Source of the DNA: Azadirachta indica
Lineage: Eukaryota > Streptophyta > Magnoliopsida > Sapindales > Meliaceae
Reading direction: 5' to 3'
Assembly: GCA_022749755.1 (NCBI GenBank)
Contig: JAGQDM010000070.1
Span: 3,312,792-3,376,791, forward strand
Length of the DNA stretch: 64,000 nucleotides
Part shown: positions 37,410 to 48,803 of the stretch, piece by piece
Layout of the letters: each line of letters begins with the position of its first letter
Position numbering within the stretch: position 1 is the first letter of the stretch
Translations under genes and position numbers: made by a program
Notes under the pieces: generated by a model
What the model saw: the letters and a program-made list of their open reading frames with translations, nothing else
Database searches by the model: none
What the model was told of the DNA's origin: nothing

Positions 37410-38224
37410 TACGGCCTGTTTTGGACGGTAAGAACGGGGAGGTAGGCGAAGGTAGCTTGCTTCTCTTCTCCTGGCTACCCGCACATGTTATTCGCGAAGA
37501 AAAGGCAGCGAGCGGTTCTTCGCTTAGTAGAGCTACCGACCGCCGGACGACGACCGCTTCTTGTTCTCGCCCAGCCGCTTCTTTTTCTTTTCTTATTATT
37601 TAGAATCCTAGACTAAAGAAGAAGCTCTGAATCAGCGCAGGGCCAAATCAGCAGCAGGAAAACTGTACTAACCCGCCGCCGGTGACTTTCTCAGGGCTCC
37701 GCAAAAGAAGAAAGAAGGTTCGGGTCTTCTAATGAAGCGAAGGTCCCCCCTTACTCTCTATTCTCTCAACAATTAGAAAGCTCTAAGAGGGTTAAGAACT
37801 ATTGACTGTAAACCATAGCAGTTACAGTCACTCAATGGAAATGTTCGCCTTTCAAATGAAGATGGATGAGCAGGCACTTGAGCCTGGAACTGATGAAATT
37901 CGGAGGAAACATGGAACCGGTCACTATACTGGGGGGAGGCGAGACATGACCGCGACTTAAGATTCAAGTACCGTTAAAAAGACTAAAGGAACTGGGGGAA
38001 TGGAATGACTACCTGTAATAAAGCACAGGCTAATACGAGCCGACCAGAAATAAGCAAGGCAAGGCTTAGATTAGAAGATCCTGGACACAATTAGAGATGG
38101 AGAGCCCCTTGCCTCGCCTTTTCTAGCCTCTCCTTCTTGCTTGCTTACCTAGCTCTTGTCTTAGTGACTCTTCTTCTTTTTTAGGTTTTTTTTCTGAGTG
38201 TTAAAACGGTAGATTTTTCATTTG

Positions 38225-38545
38225 CCAATGAATTGCCCCGATTCGATCAATAATGGGATTCTTGGCTAAAAGAAAGGTTCTGTGACATGGACGCCCAACT
38301 CGGTCGGTCGGTTGGCCCACCTAACAGATGATGAGATTCTCGATCGATTTGATCGAATTTTGAAAACTCTTTCTCACTATTCAGAACAGTGGAGCTTTCG
38401 ATCAAGATGTTCTCGCCTCCCCCGTTCGGGCTTTCGCTCGAATCGGAACCTTTATGCGTTGGTAGGCTTTCGACTCAATCTAATAGCCTACCCGCCAATA
38501 AAATGGAAAGTTTTCGCATGGGCTCATCATCTGATGCAGAACTGA
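38225..38545 (+). pseudogene. Possible intron-maturase (domain X-like) remnant
   Basis: The plus-strand frame opening near 38288 reads HLTDDEILDRFDRILKTLSHY (about 38318-38380). This closely follows the matK-type domain X pattern of a LSD-x-x-I-x-DRF-x-RI-x-x-x-LSHY block. In neighbouring frames just upstream, GFLAKRKVL (about 38251-38277) and HGRPTRSVGWP resemble the preceding LAK and GxP(I) parts, implying frameshifts. Downstream the similarity stops. It does not match the plant mitochondrial matR C terminus as I remember it. Maturases help group II introns fold and splice; this copy cannot be functional. The assignment rests on one strong block and could be wrong. Confidence 0.4.
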
Positions 38546-40213
38546 TTTCATAACCATAACCACCATCCATCACCAATCCCATTCCACATCCCACTTCAAA
38601 CTTTTCGATTCCTTTCGGGTCGAAAACGCGGGCTGCTGGTGGGGCTGTGCCCATTCTCCCTCTTCTTCCGCTTTACAACCGGAATAAGGAACCTTAGAAT
38701 GAACCCGATGAAAAAATGGGATTTGAGAGGACCACCTGCTAGCGGATCAGAAAGATTTTGTTGGAATGTCCTACTCCTGCCTGAGCTTTCCGATCAACTA
38801 ATCCCGGGACATCTTTGTGTTAGGTAGGGCCAGGGATCTCTGATTAGTAGAATGAGCCCATCCCTCTCCTCTGGCCTATTGGTCGATCCGGCTGGCGGCT
38901 CCTGCATCTCCTGCGGGGCCCCTTCATACAAGTTTGCTGCTAGGAGTCCCGATAGTCGAATCAATAGAAGTCCCAATAGAAGTTTACTGACCTGGCTCTT
39001 CAATCGACGATCTACTGCTCCCTCTTAGTTGCGGATGCCCATGCTTTGATTCGAAAGCCCTAGCCAGTGATGAATCCCCAGTAAGATCTCCGTATTTCAT
39101 TCCTTGCCTCACCCTGACCCTGAGATGAGAGGGAAGGTCGATTTGACTCGAATCCTGGACCTGATCTTTCTCTTTCATCCTACACCGGTTAATGAAGCGA
39201 TGGGAGACGTTTTGATTTTTTCATTTTGCTGGCCCAGTCGAGGCTCGTCCATGCCCAATCCCAATGGACAAACCTTCGATCCGCCCCTAGCTCTATAATC
39301 CACCCGTCTCCCCCAGTCCCTGAGAGCCCTCCTCCCCGGGGCCTAGCCCTCTTTCTCAAAAAGAGTCTTAAGTTCAGCGGTTCGAACACCTGCGCTAATA
39401 AGACAAAGAAGTGGGGAGTCTATGCCTTGAATGAATCAGTAACAAGTAACAACGGATTAGTGGAATGAGGGATCAAGAGACAGATAGGGGGGGAATGGCC
39501 TATCAATCATTGGTGGACCTTCCCTTGAACCGGTCACGAAGCTCTCAACTGAGTAGTTTAGGTTCTGGAATTCCATATCTAGTTGGGGGTTTCAGTTCGA
39601 AGGTTATAAAATGTGGTGCGGGTTCATCTCTCTCGACCAGTTCAGGTGAAAGGGAAGGGTGATCGAGGGGACCCAGACTTTAGATCTCTTCTCTATGGCG
39701 GGAGGTTTATTTCGTGGGTTGGGGAGGCCAGGGAAGACGGATTGGATCGAGAGGCGATGCCTATGCCTCTTCTTTATCGATAGGATTCCCATCATATCAT
39801 TTGCAGTCTCCGGCGAAGGAGACAAGGGCGAGGCACCGAACATGTTCTATCCTCAACCTCCATTCGTCATTAGTAATCTCAATCCGCTTTTCCTATTCAC
39901 TAGTACACTGCGCGCTACAACTAGCAGCCCCTTGACTAGTAAGGCAAAACGCTAGCGCGCTAGCTAGCTACTTCTAGTTAGAACCCCTACTTATGGTTAT
40001 GGGATAAAAGAAGAAGCCTGCTGAAAAACAGAAGCGCGCTAGCGCGCGCGCGGCGCTGAAAAAAGCGAAAAGCCGAACTCAGCAACTTGTTAGGAGTAGG
40101 TTTTGGCTTGCCCCTTTCTTATTATTAGTAAGATAGGTTTGGAACCCTATACAATTCCTATCTCTAAAGGGGCTTATGCACTCCACTCGTTACCACTAAA
40201 CGGCGAAGCCAGG
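38546..40213. other. Spacer upstream of trnG
   Basis: No recognised gene. The last 270 bp contain two GC-rich palindromes (39951-39964 and 40034-40047) that belong to a dispersed family described in the findings. Confidence 0.5.
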
Positions 40214-40285
40214 AGCGGAAGGAGGGACTTGAACCCTCAACCTCAGCCTTGGCAAGGCTATGCTCTACCATTAAGCTATTTCCGC
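40214..40285 (-). tRNA. trnG-GCC: tRNA-Gly (anticodon GCC)
   Basis: A 72-nt cloverleaf on the minus strand. The acceptor strands are GCGGAAA and TTCCGC with discriminator T; the D-arm is around GCTTAATGGTAGAGC; the anticodon loop has GCC between AGCCT and AGGCT; the T-arm contains GGTTCAAGTCC. This is the native plant mitochondrial tRNA-Gly. It has the same strand as trnQ, about 2.8 kb away. Confidence 0.95.
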
Positions 40286-40984
40286 CAGCTACAGTAGTGG
40301 CGAAGCACTACTGAGCAATTCACGTATCACTTGATGCGGACGACTTCTGTTTTTCCGCCGGACCACACTCTTGACCTCCGATCGAGCTACGAGCACGAGT
40401 AGGTAGGCGGCTAGGGGGGGGGAGGGGCGGCTGGGCTGGGAAGGAAGGGTCCCCCCCCCCTTCTTTTTGCTTCGCGCCAGATGAGATGATGATTAGTGGG
40501 TCAGGTCCTGTGTGTGCTCTTGATCACAATCACTAAAGGGGCGGGCTGGCTGGGCTGCCTTTTCAATCAATCTCCGGCCGCTCAGTGCCGCTATTGGTGC
40601 GAGTTGTAAGGAGTCTTGGTCTCGAGTCGAGCTGGGGCGTCATTTCATTCTCGTAACGGGAGTGAGTGTACCGCAAGACCAGACAAGTTACTCCCTCGCC
40701 TCGCAGCGGCGGCATCTGTTAAGTTAAGTCATTTCCTAAGACGGCTCCTCTTATTCTACGATAAGAAAAGCAGCAGCCCCACGAGTCCGCTCGGAACCAG
40801 TCGATTCCTGAGCCATTCGTTCTCCCCTCTCGGTTGGCCTTTGTCAGCCACTAGAGCAAGTAAGAGAACCTACAGTGAATGAACAACAAGAACCGCAGAT
40901 TTTGACCGGATTGTACACCTTTGTGTCTGGCTATGTATATGGATGTGCATAAATAAAGAAGGGACGGGACATCTCTCTCCTTTT

Positions 40985-42515
40985 TATTGGGGGGGAAAGA
41001 GAGAGGGAATAAGCAGCAGCGGCACCTCACGAACTTCTTACTGGGTCCATCCTATAGGCGCGAGTGTTTGGATGCACGTGTTTTGTTCCTGCGCAATTAA
41101 GAGAAGAATTGTCCCCAAGGAAACCACTTGTGTCTTTCTTGGATATGCTTAGTCCGGGTATAGATGCTATGACGTGAAATCCAAGAGACTCGATGTATCC
41201 TTTCATGTTCTCTTTAATGAGGTCGCCTCATATTTTCCTTAACCTAATTAATCAGCCCCGGGGGGGAATGGTGATGGAGATGTATTGCGGCCTTCTCCTG
41301 TTCATCAACTCGAACCTCATTCTTCTGCAGTTGATGTTACGGATCAGCCTCACTCTTCAGGCCAGCAGCCTTGCCCAGCATCTTCTGCCGATTGTCAGCC
41401 TGTTCAGCTGACCTCAGAGGATTCCAGTCACCCGGCACAGCATGTTTATTCTCGTCGGCGATTACACTTTGTTTCCCAGGGGAAGACTACTCCAGAAGAT
41501 CAGCAGTCTAGCCCAGTAGCTTCCCTTCCCAGTCGCTTCCTCAGATTCTGGATCCCTCTCTCAGGTTCGTCGATCCTCTCTTTTTTCTTATCCCGTTGAA
41601 GGATTCTTGTCTTATCTTATGAATTGTTTTCCCAAAAACATCGAGCTTACCTCATGTCAGTTCAATCTTCTCATGAACCTGAATCATTTGCTGAAGCCTG
41701 AAATCATTCTTGCTGGAGAGATGCTATGCAGGAAGAAATCAATGCCCAGGAAAAAAAGAATAAGACTTAGTCTCATTGCCTGCGGGGAAAGAAGCCATTG
41801 GCTTCAATCAAAAACTTATTGAAACTTGACGTGAAGAATGCCTTTCAACAACATAAGGGAAGGGGGATTCGCAAGAATAAGTTTCGATTCAGCCTCCTCC
41901 AACCCCAGGCTTCTCTTCTCCTAGGAATCCTAACTTGGTATGCAAGCTCAAGAAAGCGATTTACGTTACTTACAGTAACGTACCTCCGACAAGCTAAAGC
42001 AGGCACAAAGAGCTAAGAAGGGAGCCTGGTTTAAGAAATTTAGCTCCTTTCTCACTGCTTCATTTTTGATAAAGGGTTCCACTGTAGCCGTGCGGATTCT
42101 TCCATGTTTGTTCGTCGACGTCATGGTCGTTGCCTCATCCTTCTTTTATACGTTGACGACAACATTCTCACCGGGAATGATTCTTCTCTTTTATTCGATT
42201 GAATCAAGGAGCTTGGAAACCAATTTGTCTCTTTCATCCGCTGCATTACTTTCTCGGCATGGAGGTATCTCGCTCCACCTCTGGACTTCGCCTAACCCAA
42301 ACAAAGTATACTCTTTCAATTTGATCTTGTATATTCTGCCTTGCGCTACGCCTATATCTCCAGGTGCCAAGCTATCCGCCCCTACTCCTATAAAATAAAG
42401 GCAGGCTGCCCTGACGACCGACGCTCTACCTCGGGCTTTTGTTCTTGGTCGGAATCTCATTTCCTGGAGGGCTAAGAAGCAGCCCCTTACTCACCTTTTA
42501 ATCTATAAAAAAAGC
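40985..42515 (+). pseudogene. Ty1/copia pol fragment: integrase end, RT, RNase H
   Basis: Domain pieces occur in the expected copia order on the plus strand but in changing frames. The integrase C-terminal region (about 41040-41220) shows the FGCxCFVH-like GASVWMHVFCSC and the ETTCVFLGYA motif, followed by YRCYDVKSKRLDVSF. The RT start (about 41695-41860) shows DAMQEEINAQEKNKT and LDVKNAF. The catalytic YVDD of RT is at 42149-42160, followed by HYFLGMEVSRS and LTQTKYT. An RNase H piece with AGCPDDRRSTSGFC lies at about 42402-42445. Stops, frameshifts and missing stretches make it dead. The element is nuclear-type. A second, oppositely oriented copia piece follows directly. Confidence 0.85.
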
Positions 42516-42545
42516 CCTAAACGTAAAGCTTTGAAGCAATAGAAG

Positions 42546-42560
42546 TAGCGCGCTAGCGCT
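42546..42560. repeat. Member of the tagcgcgctagcgc palindrome family
   Basis: The 16-mer gtagcgcgctagcgct (42545-42560) occurs identically at 49314-49329, and its first 15 bases occur at 8415-8429. It contains the perfect palindrome gcgctagcgc. Confidence 0.7.
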
Positions 42561-42659
42561 AATATAATAAAAAGTCAAGGCTCTTCTCATCGAGAGTAGG
42601 TTTTTTCAGGTACAAAAAGAAAATCAACATTTGCTTCTGACTTTCCGTTTTCCAACAGC

Positions 42660-43720
42660 AATTACACATTCCCTCGGCCTCTGATTACAGTCGAAGTGCC
42701 ATTGCCCATATATGAAGAACCTAGTTCTTCAATCATATTTGCACCAAATTCTTCCTTTCGGAAGAAAATATGATGCGAGAACCCGATCCACCAACTATCT
42801 GAAATGTTGGCAAACAGGGCCATAGTAGTGACCAACACCACCTTTTCCTGATCATCATAGCTTTTTCCCTTTGCCCTTCTTTTATGGGCACTCAAAACTC
42901 AAGTGACCTTTCTTCTTGCAGGACCAACACTCTATGTTTTTCAGGTCCTTCTGCATTTGTGCTTATTCTTCTTTTGAAACATATTCTTTTCTTTTGCGCA
43001 GCATTATCAGACTGCTGTTCAAATCTCTTTTCAGCTGCTGCCTAAAGATCGTCAGATCAATTAAAGGAGGAGTTTCACGGGAGAGGGTGGTTGTCAAAGA
43101 CTCAAACGACTTCAGCAGACTTCCCGGTCACTGATCACGATCAGTCATTTTGACTCTCACTGCTACAAATTCTTTTCAAATCTTCTCCATGAAGTCTAAG
43201 TGCTGAGACACGCTCGTCCCCTCTTGCATCTTGCTTGGAAAAAAGCGTTGCCGAAGAAACTTCATGTTTACCATTGTCACTGACTCATACATTCTCTGTG
43301 GAGTCTCCCAGATTTCTCATGCAGACTCAATGTCTCCCACTGAAACGTTTACCTTATCCCTCTTATCCTTGACCACCATTAGCACAGCTTCGAAGAACTT
43401 TTTTTTTACTGTCTACAACTATAGATGCTGTTCATATGCTTTCTTTTGTTGTTTGGCTACAACAAAACATCACTTGATTGAAGAAGCCATTAGCGCCAGA
43501 TCCAGATCTGCGGGCTTCTCTTTTCTCAAGAATGAAAAAAAAAAAGATCCCGTTCTTTGCTTCTCAAAGCAACTGCATTCTCATCTTCCTCTACATTTAG
43601 AGGTTCAATTTTGCGATGCTTGACAATCGTATGCGTTAATGCAGTAATCATATCAGCAACCATAGATCCAGAAGATTTTCTCACTACCATATCTGCACAA
43701 CCTGGGCTCTCATACCAGAT
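42660..43720 (-). pseudogene. Ty1/copia gag-protease fragment with its 5' end
   Basis: Reading on the minus strand, a primer-binding-site-like sequence (43717-43705) is followed by a gag-like frame from about 43689 (MVVRKSSGSMVADMITALTH). Next comes a block with GDIESA-EIWETPQRMYESV, VTMVNMKFLRQRFF and EGTSVSQHLDFM (about 43325-43190), a UBN2-type copia gag signature. Last is a protease-region stretch DSWWI...SHHIFFRKEEF and YMGNGTSTVI (about 42800-42690). The usual DSG catalytic triad region is damaged (the Gly-Ala part is lost around WWIGFSHH). The frames are broken. It faces the adjacent copia pol fragment, so either two insertions or one inverted element is present. Confidence 0.75.
43705..43717 (-). 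other. tRNA-Met primer-binding-site-like sequence
   Basis: On the minus strand this reads TGGTATGAGAGCC, one base away from the TGGTATCAGAGCC primer-binding site complementary to initiator tRNA-Met. It lies two bases after a possible LTR end (...TTATCA at 43720) and just before the gag-like frame, which is the correct place. Confidence 0.6.
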
Positions 43721-45343
43721 GATAACAATCTTTAGCTGAAAGAAAGAAAAATTGTTAGGAATGCGCAGAGCTGAGACCTGCTGTTGTTGAGTGGCAGCAA
43801 ATGAGAATCTAGTTTTTTCTTTTTTGAAATAGAAAACTATATATATAGTTTTAATAAAAAAGTCAAGTTTTCAATATTCAAATAGAAAACTCTTTGAGAT
43901 CACTCCACTCTCTCTAGACAACGGATTTCTTCGACGTGTGTATCCTACTCTCATCTCAAAACCCAACCTCAGAAAAACAGCAGGCTTTCCCTTCTGTTGT
44001 TTGTTTTTGATTGAGTCCTTTTAAAAGACCCAAAAGATCCCCCCCCAAGGTAGTGTCTAACTACTTCATAGAGATAGCATCCACAAGACACTGAATAGCA
44101 TCCACAAGACACTGAATTAGCCTAGAAATGGATGCATCTTCTTGCTATCTCTCACCGACCTTTCGGTCCCCGGTTTCACTGGAAAATTGGAAGGTCACAA
44201 ACCGCCCTTTACAGTTGCAAATGTGAAACGGTGCTAAAGCAGGACCCGTGACTATGAAAAATGACTGCTCAATCGAGACTTGAGTCATCTTGGAGTAAGT
44301 CAAGCCACATACTCAACAACGTCTCTGTCTGAACTGTGGAATTACTAAATCGAAACACACTAGAATAACTTAAAACACTGGATCTGCAGATCTACGTGTA
44401 TTCAAAAATTCTGGTCTTCTTCAATCAGGTTCTCAAACCAATCAGGGAACTTCCAAAGACCAAACGATTTAATCCCCAAACTCTTTCTGGCGGAACCCTC
44501 CGAATTTTTATAGCGCTAAATTTTTTCGAGATTTTGAAACTTATTCTTATTGTTTCAAAGCGGCGAAACCTCGAGATACTTTTCACTTGTCTTCGCGAGT
44601 CTGAGACCTTACTTCTTCGACTACTCGACTTTTGCAAGTCCTTATCTCGACAAAATCTCCTTAAAGTCTCCTCTATCTCAGAGTCTATTCTAAAATCAAA
44701 AAGAATCCACCAATAGCCCTATAATGGATTGAGTTACATAGTGCCACCCAGGTTTGGAACCCACTTTTTATAAGTTCATATGCACGCATGCATGTGTCAT
44801 CACCTCATTGGTCGGAGGTCCAAGGGGTCAAAAAATCTTATTTTAGATTTCTATATTTATGTTTTTCTTAGAAGAGAGAAAGAGTAGAAACAAAGGGTAC
44901 GCTCTATAGAAGATTTGCTCGGGGCTGTTCACTTTCACTTGGTCGCCTGGTATCTTATCTTGATCTTGAAACCTCTTTGCTTGCGGGGGCAGGAGTGGAA
45001 ACGTCTGAGAGAGCGCTTCGCGAAAGAATCGTGTGGCGCGGTGAAAGGGTTCCCGTTGGGGTTTCCGGCCCCCGGGTCTTCACCTAATTGTGGAAGAAGG
45101 GAGGTGAGTATCAACTCAACTCTCTCTCTCGCGCCTTCCTTCTCTTCAGCTTGTTCCTGTTCGTCTATTCGGGACGGGGCAGGCAGCCCACATACATGAA
45201 GAGAAAAAGAGAGGGTGGGGTTCGTTCCTTAATATCAAGGAACCGGTCGAAGAAGTGGAAGCAACCGATGCTTTGGTCATTCAGTTGACTCCTTGCTGCC
45301 AGTCCGTGCTTGCTGTCATGCTGGCAAAAGCAGGGGTTTCGGC

Positions 45344-45349
<6 letters not shown>
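43721..45349. other. Spacer, probably partly copia LTR
   Basis: No gene recognised. The part adjoining the primer-binding-site-like sequence should be the (minus-strand) LTR of the copia fragment, but I could not find its other end, so the limit is unknown. It contains a tandem repeat (44074-44115). Confidence 0.35.
44074..44115. repeat. Two perfect tandem 21-bp copies
   Basis: The 21-bp unit atagcatccacaagacactga occurs twice with no gap (44074-44094 and 44095-44115). It is probably within the copia LTR region. Confidence 0.9.
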
Positions 45350-45395
<46 letters not shown>

Positions 45396-45396
45396 A

Positions 45397-45422
<26 letters not shown>
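45350..45422 (-). tRNA. trnM-CAU: tRNA-Met, elongator (anticodon CAU), plastid-type
   Basis: A 73-nt cloverleaf on the minus strand. The acceptor strands are ACCTACT and AGTAGGT with discriminator A; the D-arm is around CTCAGCGGTTAGAG; the anticodon loop contains CAT; the T-arm has GGTTCAAATCC. It matches the plastid elongator tRNA-Met almost base for base, and plant mitochondria use such a plastid-derived copy. Two of the differences I remember from the plastid gene lie in the anticodon stem and turn two G-U pairs into U-A and C-G. Confidence 0.95.
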
Positions 45423-45432
<10 letters not shown>

Positions 45433-45836
45433 CAAGTCAGAGAAAATAGACCCCTATAAGAGAAAGCCGCGCAACCAGAGTCCCCCTTACTATACAAGGG
45501 GGGGGGCGGAGCGCTAAGAAAGAGAAAGCGTTATCACTATACGAAATGAAGCAGCGGCTAGCACGCTAAGATCAATCACTTGGAGAACGTGGAGCCTTTC
45601 TTTCTCGGTCGTCTGTCTTAACTTAATATAAGTGGATTCCGATTCATGCGGTCGTTCTCTGCTGCATTGGTGTTTTCACTCCCCACTCTCCACCATAACA
45701 AAATGTTTCCACTATAGATATCAGGAGTACTCAAAGGCGGGTCCAAGTAGGAAAAAATTCACTAAGAAGTAAGGCATACAACAATGGATCAATTCATTCA
45801 ACAAGATCCGTTCGGATCGGACCAGGATGAATGGGA

Positions 45837-45840
45837 TTGG
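45837..45840. other. Putative target-site duplication, left copy (TTGG)
   Basis: TTGG directly precedes the LTR start at 45841, and the same four bases follow the element end at 48843. LTR retrotransposons make 4-6 bp duplications. With only four bases a chance match is possible. Confidence 0.45.
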
Positions 45841-46880
45841 TGTTACGTGTTTGCCTTTCACCAGGAAACTTGCCGTGACAACTAGCCCGCGAAGCCAACA
45901 AATTGCACGAGGTAACATGAAATGACTTGAACCCGTTGCTGGGCACTTTCATAAATATATAGTTGTTGAGGGGGGTGTGATGGCTCAAGCATATAGTATG
46001 TTTCCTCCTGCCAGACTTGAAAATCCTTAGAAGGCTCTTTATAGGGGGGAGAACTGGTGTCGGCTCTCCACCACCCCCGGTGCAGGCATGGGGCCATGCA
46101 CTAAGTGAGCCACCCTGGGGCAACCTGGGGGCGGACTCTGAGTACCGAAGGGAGCTCGGGGTCTGTCTGTCCATAGTGCAGGATGCACCATGGACAGACA
46201 GACAGACAGACAGACAGTGTCGGTATGGGCGCGGGGCCCGGCATTGCGCATCATTCGTGCCATAGAGGCTTAGACGTGCATCCGCTATACTGTACGGGCT
46301 GTCGATATGCGGAGCTTGTCTATGACTCGGGGGACATCGTGGTGCCACCGTAGGAGCACAACGTGCTATCGTGAGCATGAGCTTGGGTTCAGCTATGCTT
46401 GCGAGATCTGTGTTGCCAGATGCACGATGAGGGGCGACATCGTGCTGCACTACGATGAGGGGCGACATCCGAGATTATATAACGGGACATACGAGACGCA
46501 TGTTGGGATGCCAGCTTGGTTTGGGAGCTGGATCACATGGTTGGCTCTTTTAGTATGGCTAGCACATTCTTGGGTATACAAGCTGTGCCTAGCATATATA
46601 GGGGATCAGTTATGTGGCTAGTAGCCTTGATGACAACGAGAGCCTATTCGTTGGGCGAGTGTCTTGGCTCGGTGCCTCGACACCATGAAGCGACGCTTAG
46701 CCGCTAGCGCGCGGGACTCCTTGAGAGTAGTTCTTTGTTGGCAAACCTCGATATGGAAGAATGGTATTCAGGAAGGGTCACTGTGTAAAAAGACTCGAAT
46801 GGTGTAAGGCTGGCCTTGACTTGGTGGAGTCATGGCGCCGCACGGTCCAAATTCCGCTGCATTTCTCTGGGGCCGTGACA
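45841..46880 (+). repeat. 5' LTR, about 1040 bp
   Basis: It begins TGTTACGTG and ends GGCCGTGACA two bases before the primer-binding site. It contains a large hairpin with GACA repeats (46161-46217), a repeated acgatgaggggcgacatc word at about 46424 and 46452, and attatataac near 46474-46483, which could be a TATA box of the LTR promoter. The long minus-strand frame across it (45794-46468) is antisense and not a gene. Confidence 0.75.
46161..46217. repeat. Long hairpin with (GACA)n microsatellite
   Basis: GTCTGTCTGTCCAT (46161-46174) pairs perfectly with ATGGACAGACAGAC (46190-46203). Within the loop gtgca (46176-46180) pairs with tgcac (46184-46188). The right arm runs on as GACA repeats to about 46217. 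Confidence 0.85.
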
Positions 46881-46882
46881 AG

Positions 46883-46895
46883 TGGTATCAGAGCC
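46883..46895 (+). other. Primer-binding site for initiator tRNA-Met
   Basis: TGGTATCAGAGCC is the exact complement of the 3' end of plant initiator tRNA-Met, the common minus-strand primer of plant LTR retrotransposons. It sits two bases (ag) after the LTR end. Confidence 0.85.
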
Positions 46896-48350
46896 GAATT
46901 GCTCCTTATGGGGGGGGAAAAGGGGTTACTCGGCGAATAGGCATCATTCCAGGAGGGAATGGTTGTCCGAGCTCCATCCTTCTTAGAGGTGATATCTTCT
47001 TTGCTTCCGCAGAACCCAGGTAAGGTACTACTGGATTGGGAATCAGTACAGTTGCTCAGGGACAGTTTGTGCAGAGGTGCACGTTTTAACTGGGCACATG
47101 TGATTGGATTCAGCGAGTGGGTAACAAAGCTGGTGGTTACATCTTTGTTGGCACTCGGCAGTGGGCCACGATCAGGGACAAGGTGTTGTTGACAGCCATC
47201 ATGCGGGCTTGTTGTGGCAGACTTGTTCTACATTTTGGTAGAAGTTCAACTTGGTTGGCTCTGGTTGGGGATATCAGCCAGTTTGTGTGGAATAGGCACA
47301 GTCACTTGTGGGGATCAAGGGGCGTGCGTTTGTGGAGAAAGACAAAGACAACCGGGGCACTGGAAAACATGTCGGTGGGTGTACCGAATGGTAGCGGGAG
47401 ACACCATGCTGTTTAAGGGAAACAACAGCCATGTTGGGGTTTTTGAGGTCAAGGCGTGTATCATGTCCAGTGAAGCGCATGGGCGCTATGATTGGTAGAA
47501 TTTTGGGAAGAGGGTGCTTTTGAAGTTCACTCAATAATGCCATGGGAGCGAGAGCGACTTCGAGGTCTCGTTGTTGACGATCCGTGGAGCCGTAATGGGT
47601 TGGTTAGAGATACGATGCTACAGTACCTTCACAACTAGCTTGAGTGGTGGCGCACTCGGGCAAAGTTCGGGAACCTTGTGGGGACAAGGGGATTTTGGGC
47701 AAATGGGAAAGCCCGCGATTCCGGTAAGATGGTTACGCACATAAGGAGGGATTATGGTTATGCCAAATGGTGAAGTTTATGAGATGATGTGAGCATGAGC
47801 ATCAAGATGATGGGGGTATAAACGTATACTAGCATCCGGGAGAACCCTTTGTTGGGCGAGTGCTATGGTTGCACAAGGAAGCGACGAAAGCCGTACAAGC
47901 GGGGGCTTGATTAAGACGGGACTCGGGGGAGTTGTGTTCTTTAACACGGGACAGCCATGTTCATGAAATCGTCAGGCTTGTTGGGTGACCTTGGGTTTAC
48001 ATTGCATTGGAGATGACTGTTGGATCAGGGACCGTATGGTGGAAATCTAGCCACAGGGGTGGGCAATTTGGGTCAAAAACACTTGCGCACTTGAACAACA
48101 AGTGATACTCGTGGGTATGTTGTACATGGAGTAGGGGAGCGCATTGTCAAGAGAGACATGTGGGGGACTTTACTTCTTGTGGTATAACAAATTATGGGTT
48201 GCTTGTCTTTGGGATGTGAAGGCCTCATGGAGAGGCAGAAGTCACTGAGGGAAAGGTGATAGTGGGGATGCCGAGCTTAGCATCAAGGCAAGGAACGGTG
48301 GTTGGGACTCGACAGTGAGTATAGGATCAGGGGATCTACTGTAGGGGAAA

Positions 48351-48493
48351 GGAGGTGCTACAAGGGTGTAGTTGGCACAGGAAGCCACGTCCAGGGGGAC
48401 GCACTTCGTCTTTGATCTACTTAGGATCAGGGAGGTGCTACAAGGGTGTAGTTGGCACAAGAAGCCACGTCCAGGGGACGCACTTCATCTTTG
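48351..48493. repeat. Direct repeat of about 63 bp, 80 bp apart, in the retroelement interior
   Basis: The block beginning ggaggtgctacaagggtgta at 48351 recurs at 48431 with a few changes (a/g exchanges and one deleted g) and ends at tttg (48414 and 48493). Both copies are preceded by taggatcagg, so the duplicated unit is about 80 bp. It lies inside the non-coding interior of the LTR element. Confidence 0.85.
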
Positions 48494-48790
48494 CGAAGAG
48501 TGCTCATGAGGGAGTTGAAGCATCGATTTTCAACTGGTCTTGGGGAAGACCTCGTCTGGGCTCAAAGGGAGTCAAGACTTAAGGATATTCTAGTACTCGA
48601 AGTGCAGGTGAAGCAAGTGGGGGGAGTTCCGGGCCGAGTCCATAGGTTGGGCGTTAGGAGTGTCTACATTGGGTGGTAGCTCTATTAAGGTCATCACGGG
48701 GGTGATTCCATTTTGTTGGATGGGACAACAATTGCTTGCACTTCTGCTTGTTATAAGGAAGCATAGTCGATGAGGGCATCGACATTCACG

Positions 48791-48803
48791 AGTGGGGGAG
48801 AAT
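48791..48803 (+). other. Polypurine tract
   Basis: agtgggggagaat ends directly before the 3' LTR start TGTCACGG. It is the plus-strand primer site in LTR retrotransposons; the purine-rich run and its position fit. Confidence 0.75.

Noticed and set aside
45794..46468. Minus-strand ORF of 224 codons
   Set aside because: It lies antisense across the 5' LTR, contains the translated GTCT/GACA repeat, and has no recognisable domain.
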